DNA of 33,307 nucleotides from Gemmatimonadota bacterium (GCA_003155795.1 PMEM01000028.1:4144-37450), one strand, 5' to 3'. Counted from the stretch's first letter, positions 8,137 to 17,104 are shown. Numbers and translations: made by a program. Notes: generated by a model not told the origin, from the letters alone.

Positions 8137-8982
8137 ATGACTGCAAGATTCGTCAGCACAGTACTCAAGGCAGCAAGCGTGGCAACTGTCCCTCTCGCGA
8201 TGTTGGCAGTATCAGTGCCAGCGAGTGCACAGGGCGCAGGTCAGCGCACGCTATTCGAGTGGCGCGGTAACGTGGACCAGGAAGTTCGCGTTCAGATGCA
8301 GGGCGGCCGTACGGCTGTCGTCGGCATGGGTCCGCGCGAATCGATCGGTTATGGCAATGCACGCGCAATGAGCAGCGTGCCGTCTACCAATGGATATGTG
8401 AGCGTACAAATGCTGGAAGGACGCGGCAACGCCGACGTCGTCCAGCAGCCGAGTGCTCAGAATGGATATACGACCGTGGTTCGCATTCGCGACACGCAGA
8501 GCGGTGCCGGACAGTACGACGTCGCCGCGTACTGGCAGCCGAATGGCAATTACAGTAACGGCAACGCGGGTGTGTACAATGATGGGCAGTACAACAATGG
8601 CCGTTATAACGATGGCCGTTACGGGAATGGTCAGTATGGCCAGTACGGTCAGTACGGTCAGTACGGTCAGTATCCGGCGCCTGTAATTGTGCAGCGGCCG
8701 GTGTACGGTAGCCGCGGAGCCGAGGGGAAGGCGCTACCAGTTCCTCAGGGGGGCAGCGCATATCCGTCGCGCGACGCGGAACGGTATCCGTCGACAGCGG
8801 TCCCCGGGTTCCCGAACCCCAACGTGTCGAGAGGAAAGGCGCTCCCGGGCTCAGCTCAGACGAGAGCCAGGCAGGTGCCTTCGGTCGTAACCCGTCCGGC
8901 GCCGAGCGGCCAGACGGGAAAGACGCTGCCGCGGACCAGTCAGCAGAACCAGCAGGACGCGAACCATCATTGGGGGCACTAG
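8137..8982 (+). CDS. Secreted Tyr/Gly-rich protein, paralog B
   Basis: Paralog of the gene at 6238-7083 and also exactly 281 residues. The frame is open from 8068, but the ATG at 8137 is chosen because it has a GGAGG site and aligns with paralog A. The signal peptide ends ASA before Gln32. The globular part (TLFEWRGNVDQEVRVQMQ, GYVSVQMLEGRG, YTTVVRIRD) is close to identical to A. The middle is Asn/Gly/Tyr-rich with four GQY-type repeats (YGQYGQYGQYGQYP), where A has YGAY repeats. The tail is Pro/Ser/Arg-rich and ends HHWGH, where A ends NHRGH. The N-terminal domain is conserved while repeat and tail have diverged, as in surface proteins with a fixed fold and a variable linker. Function unknown. 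Confidence 0.88.
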   Translation: MTARFVSTVLKAASVATVPLAMLAVSVPASAQGAGQRTLFEWRGNVDQEVRVQMQGGRTAVVGMGPRESIGYGNARAMSSVPSTNGYVSVQMLEGRGNADVVQQPSAQNGYTTVVRIRDTQSGAGQYDVAAYWQPNGNYSNGNAGVYNDGQYNNGRYNDGRYGNGQYGQYGQYGQYGQYPAPVIVQRPVYGSRGAEGKALPVPQGGSAYPSRDAERYPSTAVPGFPNPNVSRGKALPGSAQTRARQVPSVVTRPAPSGQTGKTLPRTSQQNQQDANHHWGH

Positions 8983-9010
8983 CACCACATTGAAGGAGCA
9001 GTGGACTGGC

Positions 9011-9045
9011 GCAGCCCTCCGGATCTTCCGGGGGGCTGCTTGTTA
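9011..9045 (+). terminator. Rho-independent terminator after paralog B
   Basis: A 13-base-pair stem (9011-9023 with 9027-9039, one G-T wobble) with a 3-base loop is followed by a weak T-rich stretch, 28 bases after the stop. Its arm matches that of the terminator after paralog A. Confidence 0.8.
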
Positions 9046-9076
9046 TCTGGCTACGGAACTTAGCGTGACTGAGGTT

Positions 9077-10462
9077 TCATTGGGCGTATTTGTCAGCGGT
9101 GGTCAGTGCGGTATCAATAGCCGCCAACCCACGGCGCAGATCGGCTTCCGAAATGATTAACGGAGGTGCAATCTGCACGCGATTGGCGTGCGTGAACGGC
9201 CAGACACCAGCGGACTTGCACTCGGCAGTCAGCTTATCCATCGGTGCCGCATCCGCGCCTTTCGCGTTGAAGGGCACCAACGGCTCGCGCGTTTTCTTTG
9301 ATAGGACGAGCTCAACTGCCCAAAACAACCCACGGCCGCGAACCTCGCCAACCGATGGATGCTTATCAACCCAACTGCTGAGTACGGGCGCGACCACACG
9401 TTCACCCAAGTCGCGCACACGCTGTAGGATATTATCCCGCTCGAACACCTGGAACGTCGCGACACCCGCAGCACAGCCCAGCGGATGTCCCGAATAAGTG
9501 AGACCACCTGGGAAGACGCGGTCGTCGAAGACGTGAGCAATCGCATCCGATATGATGACGCCGCCAAGCGGCACGTAGCCGGAGTTTATGCCTTTTGCGA
9601 ACGTGATCAGGTCAGGAATCACGTCGAAGGCGTTGACTGCGAACCATTCGCCAATTCGTCCGAAGCCAGCCATGACCTCATCGGCGATATACACAATACC
9701 GTACTTGTCGCACAACGTGCGGACGCCGGCAAGGTAGCCGATGGGTGGAACCAGAATGCCGTTGGTGCCAACAACTGTCTCGATAATAATCGCAGCAATC
9801 GTGGTGGCGCCTTCCAGCACAATTACGTTCTCAAGGTGTTCGAGGGCCCGCTGAGACTCCTCAAGCTCAGTGGTCGCGTGGAAGGCGGAACGATACAGGT
9901 ACGGGCCAAAGAAATGCGCGACCGATCCGTCGCTCGGTTCGTTCGCCCAGCGCCGAGGATCACCAGTGAGCGCGATCGACGTGGCTGTTGCGCCGTGGTA
10001 CGAACGGTACATCGCCAGAACCTTGCGGCGACCGGTCGCGAGGCGGGCCATGCGGACTGCGTGCTCATTTGCATCGGTGCCGCCGTTGGTGAAGAATACC
10101 TTGTTGAGCGTACCCGGTGCTTTGTCAGTGATGAGCTTCGCGAGTTCCCCGCGGACATCGTTTGCGATCGATGGCTGGATAGTCGCGAGCCGACCGGCCT
10201 GACGCTGTATCGCGGCGACGAGGTCCGGGTGCTGATGCCCGAGGTTCAGATTCACCAACTGTGACGCGAAGTCCAGATATGCGTTCCCTTCGTAATCCCA
10301 GAACGTGGCGCCTGCCGCCGTTGCAATCGGCATCGGATTGATGTTTGCTTGTGCGCTCCACGAATGGAAGACGTGTGCGCGATCGTTTGCGCGAACCGTC
10401 TGTTCGGCGGCTTTGTCCGGCAGCGCGTGTGTGGCGCCAGTTCGGTCTGTATACGTCGTCAT
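9077..10462 (-). CDS. Class III PLP aminotransferase (omega-amino acid:pyruvate type)
   Basis: A 461-residue fold-type I PLP enzyme that moves an amino group from an omega-amino acid, probably to pyruvate. The class III signature is complete: IADEVMAGFGRIGEWF with Asp261 for the pyridine nitrogen and LITFAKGINSGYVPLGG with the Schiff-base Lys290. FFTNGGTDANEHAVRMAR and SYHGATATSIALTGD supply phosphate and ring contacts. It lies 17 bases downstream of mmsA on the same strand, so the pair is probably one operon. Because the partner makes acetyl- or propionyl-CoA from malonate or methylmalonate semialdehyde, the likely substrates are beta-alanine or 3-aminoisobutyrate. GABA or taurine transaminase activity cannot be excluded. 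No signal peptide; cytoplasmic. Confidence 0.92.
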   Translation of the reverse strand: MTTYTDRTGATHALPDKAAEQTVRANDRAHVFHSWSAQANINPMPIATAAGATFWDYEGNAYLDFASQLVNLNLGHQHPDLVAAIQRQAGRLATIQPSIANDVRGELAKLITDKAPGTLNKVFFTNGGTDANEHAVRMARLATGRRKVLAMYRSYHGATATSIALTGDPRRWANEPSDGSVAHFFGPYLYRSAFHATTELEESQRALEHLENVIVLEGATTIAAIIIETVVGTNGILVPPIGYLAGVRTLCDKYGIVYIADEVMAGFGRIGEWFAVNAFDVIPDLITFAKGINSGYVPLGGVIISDAIAHVFDDRVFPGGLTYSGHPLGCAAGVATFQVFERDNILQRVRDLGERVVAPVLSSWVDKHPSVGEVRGRGLFWAVELVLSKKTREPLVPFNAKGADAAPMDKLTAECKSAGVWPFTHANRVQIAPPLIISEADLRRGLAAIDTALTTADKYAQ

Positions 10463-10479
10463 GTCAGTTCCGGGGCCCT

Positions 10480-11964
10480 TTAATAGTTGCGCGGGAAACC
10501 GAGGTCGATCTGAGACTCAGACGGGTCTGGCCAGCGGCTTGTGATCACCTTGCTGCGCGTGTAGAAGTTGATTGACTCAGGGCCATATATGTGTGCATCG
10601 CCAAATAGTGAGTTCTTCCAACCGCCGAACGAAAACGCGCCAATAGGCGTCGGAATCGGCACGTTGATACCAACCATTCCGGCCTGCACCTCAAATTCGA
10701 ACTGACGAGCGGCACCGCCGTCGCGCGTGAACAACGCGGCGCCGTTGCCGTAGGGGTTCTCGTTGATCAGCTTGAGAGCCTCCTCGAATGTGTCAACACG
10801 GACGACGGCCAGAACAGGCCCGAAGATCTCGTCGGTATAGACCTTCATATCGGTCTTGACGTTGTCGAGAAGCGTCACGCCAATGAAGAACCCGTCTGAA
10901 TCGAAGCGTTGAGTGCTGCCATCAACGACCACCTTCGCACCCTCGGCAGGCGCGTTCTTGACATAGGAGGCGACCTTGTCACGATGTTCACGTGTAATGA
11001 GCGGGCCCATCTGTGAATCGGCGGTCGTGCCCGAACCAATCTTGAGCTTGGGAATGCGAGTACGGATCGCGTCGACGAGAGGCTGTGCGCTGCCCGCGAC
11101 CGCAACTAGTACGCTGACTGCCATGCAGCGCTCTCCCGCGGATCCGTATGCAGCCGAGACTGCGGCGTCCGCTGCAGCGTCCATGTCAGCGTCCGGCAGC
11201 ACGATCATGTGATTCTTGGCGCCGCCAAGAGCCTGTACGCGTTTGCCGCTGGCGCTTGCGCGCTGGTAGATCGCGCGCGCAATCGGAGTCGAGCCGACGA
11301 AACTGATGGCATCGACGCCTGGAGAATCGAGAATTGCATTGACGGCAGTCTTGTCGCCGTGTACGACGTTCAACACGCCAGCTGGTACGCCGGCTTCCAT
11401 GAAGATCTTCGCCAGTAACACAGTCGCGGACGGATCCTTCTCGCTCGGCTTCAGCACGACGGTATTACCGCAGGCGATCGCGCTGGTGATCATCCACAGC
11501 GGGACCATTACGGGAAAATTGAACGGGGTAATGCAGCCAACGACACCGACCGGTTCTTTCACGTTGTGTACGTCGATCCCGTGCGATACTTGCTGACTGA
11601 ACTCACCCTTGAGCAGGTTGATGAGGCTGGATGCGTACTCGACATTTTCGAGTCCTCGGGCGACTTCACCAGCAGCGTCTGAAAGCACCTTGCCATGCTC
11701 GCTGGTCACAAGTGCGGCCAACTCGTCGGAACGCTCTGCGAGCAACTGACGCAATCGAAAGTAGATATGCGACCGCTTTGTCAGAGTCGTTGCACGCCAG
11801 GCCGGAAACGCCGCGCGCGCTGCAGCGATGGCCGCTTCAACGTCGGCGGTGGTGCCGTATATGACGTCGTGTTGATGCTTGCCCGTGGCTGGATCGTAAA
11901 CTGGGCCGGTGCGTTGCGGGGTGCCGAACTCCTCACCGTTAATGAAGTGCCGAATCAGAGACAT
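10480..11964 (-). CDS. mmsA: CoA-acylating methylmalonate/malonate-semialdehyde dehydrogenase
   Basis: Converts malonate semialdehyde to acetyl-CoA, or methylmalonate semialdehyde to propionyl-CoA, with NAD and loss of CO2. The 494-residue protein has Asn149 (PFNFP), NAD-binding GNTVVLKPSEKDP and FVGSTPIA, and catalytic Cys280 in GSAGERCMAVS. The GGAKNH motif at 248-253, where most aldehyde dehydrogenases have ELGGK, marks the CoA-acylating MMSDH group. The frame is open to a TTG at 12036, but the ATG at 11964 (MSLIRHFING) matches family starts. It is the first gene of the minus-strand pair with the aminotransferase. In the window it explains beta-alanine use; valine or thymine catabolism are known alternatives. 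Confidence 0.93.
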   Translation of the reverse strand: MSLIRHFINGEEFGTPQRTGPVYDPATGKHQHDVIYGTTADVEAAIAAARAAFPAWRATTLTKRSHIYFRLRQLLAERSDELAALVTSEHGKVLSDAAGEVARGLENVEYASSLINLLKGEFSQQVSHGIDVHNVKEPVGVVGCITPFNFPVMVPLWMITSAIACGNTVVLKPSEKDPSATVLLAKIFMEAGVPAGVLNVVHGDKTAVNAILDSPGVDAISFVGSTPIARAIYQRASASGKRVQALGGAKNHMIVLPDADMDAAADAAVSAAYGSAGERCMAVSVLVAVAGSAQPLVDAIRTRIPKLKIGSGTTADSQMGPLITREHRDKVASYVKNAPAEGAKVVVDGSTQRFDSDGFFIGVTLLDNVKTDMKVYTDEIFGPVLAVVRVDTFEEALKLINENPYGNGAALFTRDGGAARQFEFEVQAGMVGINVPIPTPIGAFSFGGWKNSLFGDAHIYGPESINFYTRSKVITSRWPDPSESQIDLGFPRNY

Positions 11965-12336
11965 GCAGACTTGCCCGATATGAACGGGTGATGTTGCGTA
12001 ACGCACCTGAAACTCCGGGTACCGAATGTGCGTCAACTATATCGGCAAGTATGCAGCAAGCTGCGGGGTAAAGCAAGTGATTTGCGGCGCCATGGGCTGG
12101 TATCAATGGCGAGGTGGGCTGGCTGCAAGCGAATGCCGCTTCCGGGCTCACATGACGGCCAACGCGGGGCGATGGCCACAATCGGCGCGGCGCTACCCGT
12201 TCTCAACGCTTCTGTGGGCCTATGCTTATCTCTTGCCAAGAGGTCGCACGGGCTGTAAGTCTGGTGCGTACTCTCGTTGTCCGATCCTGTTCCACGCCGT
12301 GCACATGTGGTTTCACGTACGCAGCGGGTGTGTTGA
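11965..12336. other. Divergent intergenic region between mmsA and symporter
   Basis: A 372-base region with no gene I can support. It must hold promoters for both arms of the catabolic locus. TGGGCTGG occurs twice, 22 bases apart (12093-12100 and 12115-12122), and a small inverted repeat AAGCG/CGCTT lies at about 12127-12141. Neither is strong. No regulator gene lies next to it. Confidence 0.4.
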
Positions 12337-13770
12337 ATGAATTCTGCCTTCATGTGGCTACTCGCGTACGCGATTGCCCAGCTCGCGCTGGGTGCATGGA
12401 TCGCGCGTCGCGTGCGGACGTCCAGCGACTTCTTCGTCGCCGGGCGCTCGCTCGGTCCTGGGTTGTTGTTCAGCACCATGCTCGCCGCCAACATTGGCGC
12501 CGGCTCAACCATTGGTGCAACGGGACTTGGCTATCGTGACGGCATCGCAGCGATGTGGTGGATCCTTTCTGCTGGAATAGGCACTTTACTTCTCGCCCTC
12601 TGGGTCGGACCGGCCATGCGGCGTGTCTCCGCCGAGCATGATCTTCGTACCGTGGGCGATTATCTTGAGCTGCGCTACGGTGTGTCAGTTCGGACTACCA
12701 TCGCTGTGCTCCTGTGGATCGGATCGGTGTTCATTCTGGCGGGTCAGCTCATCGCTGTTTCCTGGATACTTGACGTAGCCGCCGGGGTTCCGAAAACGAT
12801 CGGTTGCATCTTCGCAGGTGTGCTGGTTACTGTGTACTTCACGGCCGGCGGTCTGCTGTCCTCTGCGTACGTCAACGTGGTGCAGCTCACGGTGAAGCTC
12901 GTGGGCTTTGCGATCGCGATTCCGTTCGCGCTGGAGGCATCCGGCGGATGGCATGCGCTGCGCGCCCTGCAACCAACGCCGGACTACTGGAATCCGTGGC
13001 ATAGCGGCGCGTCGGGGCTTGTCTACCTTGCGATGCTCGCGCCCGCGTTTGTCGTTGCACCCGGACTGCTGCAGAAGATTTACGGCGCCCGTGATGACCG
13101 GACCGTGCGAATTGGCGTAGGCCTCACTGCGGCCGCGCTCATGGTGTATGCCTGTGTGCCGGTACTCCTCGGCATGATGGCACGCATACAGTTCCCCGGC
13201 CTCACGCAGCCTGAACTGGCGCTGCCGACGTTGCTCATGCAGGGTGTACCGGCGTTCGTCGGCGCGTTCGGACTCGCCGCCGTCTTCTCTGCCGAGCTAA
13301 GTGCTGCTGACGCGGTGCTGTTCACACTTACTACATCGCTCTCGCAGGATCTGTATAAGCGTTTTCTGAATCCGCAAGCAAGTGATGTGCAGCAGCTTCG
13401 CGTGACTCGTCTCACCGCGATGGCTGGCGGCGTGGCTGGAGTCGGTGTTGCGCTTGTGGCGGCGGGCGTGGTGAGCGCGCTCAGCATCTTCTACACGATT
13501 ATGGGCGTCAGCCTGTTTGTGCCTATCATCGTCGGCTTGTACAATGATCACGCGACATCTGTCGACGCGCTTGCCGCGATCATCGCCGGGATCGGGATCG
13601 TCAGCGGCTGGGAAATCTTTTACCATGGTCCCACGATTGCCAGTTTCACTCCAGCGATGGCCGGGCTCGCAGGCGCTATCGTGGCTTTCGTTGTAGTGCA
13701 TGTCATCCGGCGCCTCTTCGGTTCGAATGATTCGACCGATCGCGCTATTCCTTCATTCACGGAGAAGTAG
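12337..13770 (+). CDS. Sodium:solute symporter (SSS family)
   Basis: A 477-residue inner-membrane protein with about 12-13 hydrophobic helices and the SSS pattern (FFVAGRSLGPGLLFSTMLAANIGAGSTIGATG in helix 1-2, then a conserved GDYLELRYG loop). The family couples sodium entry to uptake of proline, pantothenate, sugars, acetate and other solutes. The substrate cannot be read from sequence. PanF, the pantothenate transporter, belongs to this family, which fits the locus hypothesis but does not prove it. A GGGTG site precedes the ATG. It is the first gene of a rightward run; the SDR starts 6 bases after its stop, so the two are almost certainly co-transcribed. Confidence 0.93.
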   Translation: MNSAFMWLLAYAIAQLALGAWIARRVRTSSDFFVAGRSLGPGLLFSTMLAANIGAGSTIGATGLGYRDGIAAMWWILSAGIGTLLLALWVGPAMRRVSAEHDLRTVGDYLELRYGVSVRTTIAVLLWIGSVFILAGQLIAVSWILDVAAGVPKTIGCIFAGVLVTVYFTAGGLLSSAYVNVVQLTVKLVGFAIAIPFALEASGGWHALRALQPTPDYWNPWHSGASGLVYLAMLAPAFVVAPGLLQKIYGARDDRTVRIGVGLTAAALMVYACVPVLLGMMARIQFPGLTQPELALPTLLMQGVPAFVGAFGLAAVFSAELSAADAVLFTLTTSLSQDLYKRFLNPQASDVQQLRVTRLTAMAGGVAGVGVALVAAGVVSALSIFYTIMGVSLFVPIIVGLYNDHATSVDALAAIIAGIGIVSGWEIFYHGPTIASFTPAMAGLAGAIVAFVVVHVIRRLFGSNDSTDRAIPSFTEK

Positions 13771-13776
13771 ATAGTC

Positions 13777-14562
13777 ATGATCAGTAACAACATTTTTGAC
13801 CTTACCGGCAAGGTTGCTGCCGTCATTGGTGGTGCATCTGGCATCGGTGAGGCCGTGACGCGAGGGGCTGCGGCAATGGGTGCCACGGTCATATGCCTCG
13901 ATGTCAAGGCCGACGTCGCGGAAACAGTGGCGAAAAAGATCGGAGGCACTACCACGTCTGGTGCACTGGACATAACGGATGCCGCCGCAGTCGAACGAAC
14001 GATGGCAGAAATCAATGCCAAGTACGGGCATCTGGATATCGTCATCTCCACGCCGAGCATCAACGTGCGCAAGAAGATGCTCGACTATCTCCCTGGCGAG
14101 ATCGAACGTGTGCTCAACGTCAACATCATCGGCAACTTCAACGTCCTGAGGGCAGCGGGACGGATCATGGTTCCGCAGCGGAAGGGCAGCATCGTGCTGT
14201 TCTCCTCGATCCGTTCGCTAGTCGTGGAGCCAGGGCAGGCTGTGTACTCTGCAACCAAGGCCGGCATTCTGCAGCTCGCTCGCGGTGGGGCGACGGAGTT
14301 CGGTCCATCCGGTGTTCGCGTCAACTGCGTCGGCCCAGGCGTCGTCGAGACGCCGCTCACAGCGCCGATCAAGGCCAATGCGGACTGGTACAACGCGTAC
14401 GCCGCGAAGAACGCGTTCAACCGGTGGGCATCGCCAGACGAGATGGTAGGACCGACGCTGTTCCTCGCATCAGATGCCGCGAGTTACGTCACCGGCACAA
14501 TCATCTACGCCGACGGCGGCTGGCTGGCCCAGGACGGGCGGTTCACACCACCAGGCATGTAA
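13777..14562 (+). CDS. SDR-family NAD-dependent oxidoreductase
   Basis: A 261-residue classical short-chain dehydrogenase that oxidises or reduces a hydroxyl/keto group. The GGASGIG loop is at 18-24 and Asp42 at the end of beta-2 points to NAD. The catalytic tetrad is Asn114, Ser144, Tyr157 and Lys161 (YSATK). The usual NNAG after beta-4 is replaced by STPS, which is unusual. The PG motif and GTIIYADGGW at the C terminus are normal. A GGAGAAG site lies ahead of the ATG, 6 bases after the symporter stop. In the pantothenate hypothesis it would be the D-pantoate 4-dehydrogenase step; this is inference. Many SDRs act on sugars or hydroxy acids instead. Confidence 0.93.
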   Translation: MISNNIFDLTGKVAAVIGGASGIGEAVTRGAAAMGATVICLDVKADVAETVAKKIGGTTTSGALDITDAAAVERTMAEINAKYGHLDIVISTPSINVRKKMLDYLPGEIERVLNVNIIGNFNVLRAAGRIMVPQRKGSIVLFSSIRSLVVEPGQAVYSATKAGILQLARGGATEFGPSGVRVNCVGPGVVETPLTAPIKANADWYNAYAAKNAFNRWASPDEMVGPTLFLASDAASYVTGTIIYADGGWLAQDGRFTPPGM

Positions 14563-14578
14563 TGCTGGTGCACACGGC

Positions 14579-15652
14579 ATGACCGCAGCCAATTCTACGT
14601 ATCGCATCGCGGTAATCGCGGGCGACGGGATTGGCCGGGAGGTAATCCCGGCTGGTATTGATGTGTTGCGGCATGCCGTGCGCGGTGAACACTGCACGCT
14701 TGAATTCACAGAGTTTCCCTGGGGATGTGACTACTATCTCCAGACAGGCACGATGATGAGCGCCGACGCACTGGATCGGCTGCAGGATTTCGACGCGATC
14801 TATCTCGGCGCCGTCGGAGCTCCGGGAGTGCCGGATCACGTTTCCGTGTGGGAACTCATCCTGCCGATCCGGCAACGGTTCGATCAATACGTGAATCTGC
14901 GACCGATGCGACTGCTTCCGGGCGTTGACGGCCCACTGGCTGGCCGCAAGCCGCACGAGATCGACATGATCTGCGTCCGCGAGAACTCGGAGGGCGAATA
15001 TGCGGGACTCGGCGGTCGCGCATTCGTTGGAACGCCGCACGAGGTCGCCGAGCAGACGGGCATTTTCACACGACGAGGCGTGGATCGGATCGCTGAATAT
15101 GCCTTCGCGCTCGCCGAACGCAGACCCCGCCGACTCTTGGCTAGCGCAACGAAGTCGAATGCGCTTCAGCACTCGATGGTGTTGTGGGATGATGCGGTAG
15201 AGGTGATCGCGAAGAACCACCCTGCCGTCGAGTGGCGGAAATACCACGTCGATGCACTCGCGGCGCGAATGGTAACGCATCCGGAGACGCTTGATGTCAT
15301 CGTAGCGTCGAATCTATTCGGTGACATTCTCAGCGATCTAGGTGCTGCGATCACCGGCAGTCTAGGAATTGCACCGGGCGCCAACATCAACCCCGAGCGG
15401 CGCTATCCGTCCATGTTCGAACCCATTCACGGTTCGGCGCCAGATATCGCGGGACAGGGAATGGCCAATCCCATCGGCGCCGTCTGGGCGGGTGCGTTGA
15501 TGCTCGATCACCTGGGACTTACTGCAGCGCATGATCGCATCATCGACGCGATCACACGCGTGATGACGGAAGGCGCGGTACGCACGCCCGACCTTGGCGG
15601 TAGGTCGACGACACAAGATCTTGGATCCGCTATCGTGGATGCAATAGTATGA
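14579..15652 (+). CDS. D-malate/tartrate-type beta-decarboxylating dehydrogenase
   Basis: A 357-residue member of the isocitrate/isopropylmalate dehydrogenase family. It oxidises a 2-hydroxy dicarboxylate and releases CO2, using Mg or Mn and NAD. The start is the ATG at 14579 (MTAANSTYRIAVIAGDGIG); the frame is open from 14474, but that would overlap the SDR. The closest pattern is the DmlA/tartrate dehydrogenase subgroup: FDQYVNLRPMRLLPGV, CVRENSEGEYAGLGG (catalytic Tyr), ATKSNALQHSM, NLFGDILSDLGAA and FEPIHGSAPDIAG. Known substrates include D-malate, tartrate, 3-isopropylmalate and possibly 3,3-dimethylmalate, the pantoate catabolite that yields 2-oxoisovalerate. It follows the SDR by 16 bases, so the two may act in sequence. 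Confidence 0.92.
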   Translation: MTAANSTYRIAVIAGDGIGREVIPAGIDVLRHAVRGEHCTLEFTEFPWGCDYYLQTGTMMSADALDRLQDFDAIYLGAVGAPGVPDHVSVWELILPIRQRFDQYVNLRPMRLLPGVDGPLAGRKPHEIDMICVRENSEGEYAGLGGRAFVGTPHEVAEQTGIFTRRGVDRIAEYAFALAERRPRRLLASATKSNALQHSMVLWDDAVEVIAKNHPAVEWRKYHVDALAARMVTHPETLDVIVASNLFGDILSDLGAAITGSLGIAPGANINPERRYPSMFEPIHGSAPDIAGQGMANPIGAVWAGALMLDHLGLTAAHDRIIDAITRVMTEGAVRTPDLGGRSTTQDLGSAIVDAIV

Positions 15653-15719
15653 CGCGCCAGCGGATATGTCACGCCGACATTGGCCAATCTTATGTTCCGA
15701 CCAGAGGGATGCAATCAGT

Positions 15720-17084
15720 ATGAGTCACTTCATCAAGCAGTATTTCGAGTGGCTTACCGTGTTGTCACTCTGTATCGGAGGCTCCCTGACGACACGGACC
15801 GCGTTAGCACAGCACAACGCGAAACGTCAGGAGATTCTCATTTCGATCGATGGCATGACGACGATCGACTACCTCCATCCGGACGGTGGGCTCAAGATTC
15901 CGAACCTGCAAGCACTGGAAGCAAAGGGCTGTAGAGCAGATGGTATGACAGGCATTTTTCCGACAGTCACCTATCCCAGCCATACGGCGATGATCACCGG
16001 TGAACCGTCCTCAGTGCATGGGATCTATACAAACACTCCTCTCGATCCGTTTGGCTACGAGAACGGCGGATGGTATTACTACGCTGACAGGATCAAGTCG
16101 CCAACGCTCTGGCAGGTTCTGCGCAAAGCCGGTCTCAAGACAGCAGCGATATCGTGGCCTGTAACAGTCGGCGCGGGGATCGATTATCTGCTGCCCGAGT
16201 ATCGTCCGGTGCGCACGCCCGAAGATGTGTCGCTGATGTCGGCACTCTCCACGCCAGGGTTGTTTCGGGAAATGATCAAACTCGATTCGACCGATTATCC
16301 AATGGGAGACGCCTGGCGCACAAAGGCGACCATCAGGATTCTGGACGAACATCACCCGGATTTGCTCGCACTGCATCTATCCGGATTGGATGCCGCGCAG
16401 CATCGCTACGGGCCGCACGCTCCAGAAGCTCATGCTGCCCTGGAGAAGATCGATGCTGAGATCGGAGAAATTCGCAACGCCGTTGCAGCGTCGGGACGTG
16501 CCGCGCAGACAGCTTGGGTAGTTGTTTCTGATCATGGGTTCCTTCGGGATTCCCTGCTCGTCAATCCCATGGTTGCATTGCGCGATGCCGGGCTGATCAA
16601 AACGAACGCGGCGGGGAAGCTGGTGGACTGGAAAGTGTTCATTAACAATGAGGGGGGATCGGCCTTCCTTGAAGCACGCAACCCGAATGACAGCGCCAGC
16701 ATTGCGAAAGCGACCGAGATAATGCGGAAGCTTGCAGCTGATCCAGCCAATGGAATCGCGAAGATCGACACGCCAGCAGACCTGAAGACGATGCATTCCA
16801 ACCCGACCGCATTCCTGGCACTGGAGGCAGCGCGTGGGTTTGCGATTGGCAGTGAACTCGAAGGCCCGATCGTTACATCGTCGACGACGTTGGGTAAGCA
16901 TGGCTACAACCCGGATATCCCGGAACTGCGACCAGCGATGATCCTGTCAGGCGCGGGCGTCTATCCATGCGAGCTGCGAGAAGGTGTCAGGATCGTTGAT
17001 GTAGGACCGACGGTCGCGGCATTGCTTGGCGTGCCCATGCATGGTGTGGCGGGACGGAATGTCAATACGCCGATTACACACTGA
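15720..17084 (+). CDS. Secreted nucleotide pyrophosphatase/phosphodiesterase (NPP family)
   Basis: An alkaline-phosphatase-superfamily phosphodiesterase of 454 residues with a Sec signal peptide (about 1-31, TALA before Gln), so periplasmic. It cleaves phosphodiester or pyrophosphate bonds such as those in dinucleotides, CoA or nucleotide sugars. Metal and nucleophile residues are Asp44 (ISIDGM), Thr84 in the T-Y-P-S-H motif, the Asp/His pair in SGLDAAQHRYGPH, DHGF in VVSDHGF, and the His in LGKHGYNPD. The ATG at 15720 is used because it precedes the signal peptide and has a GAGGGA site; the frame is open from 15666. It lies 67 bases after the decarboxylating dehydrogenase. A phosphodiesterase in a catabolic run points to a nucleotide-linked substrate. 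Confidence 0.92.
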   Translation: MSHFIKQYFEWLTVLSLCIGGSLTTRTALAQHNAKRQEILISIDGMTTIDYLHPDGGLKIPNLQALEAKGCRADGMTGIFPTVTYPSHTAMITGEPSSVHGIYTNTPLDPFGYENGGWYYYADRIKSPTLWQVLRKAGLKTAAISWPVTVGAGIDYLLPEYRPVRTPEDVSLMSALSTPGLFREMIKLDSTDYPMGDAWRTKATIRILDEHHPDLLALHLSGLDAAQHRYGPHAPEAHAALEKIDAEIGEIRNAVAASGRAAQTAWVVVSDHGFLRDSLLVNPMVALRDAGLIKTNAAGKLVDWKVFINNEGGSAFLEARNPNDSASIAKATEIMRKLAADPANGIAKIDTPADLKTMHSNPTAFLALEAARGFAIGSELEGPIVTSSTTLGKHGYNPDIPELRPAMILSGAGVYPCELREGVRIVDVGPTVAALLGVPMHGVAGRNVNTPITH

Positions 17085-17104
17085 GCGAGGATAAGATCGT
17101 AAGC

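Noticed and set aside
12026-12340. Small plus-strand open frames in the mmsA/symporter gap
   Set aside because: No ribosome site, no family pattern and biased Cys/Arg/Trp composition; they overlap one another in different frames.
14543-15280. 245-codon minus-strand open frame opposite the decarboxylating dehydrogenase
   Set aside because: Sense frame matches the family end to end; no signal or domain in the antisense frame.
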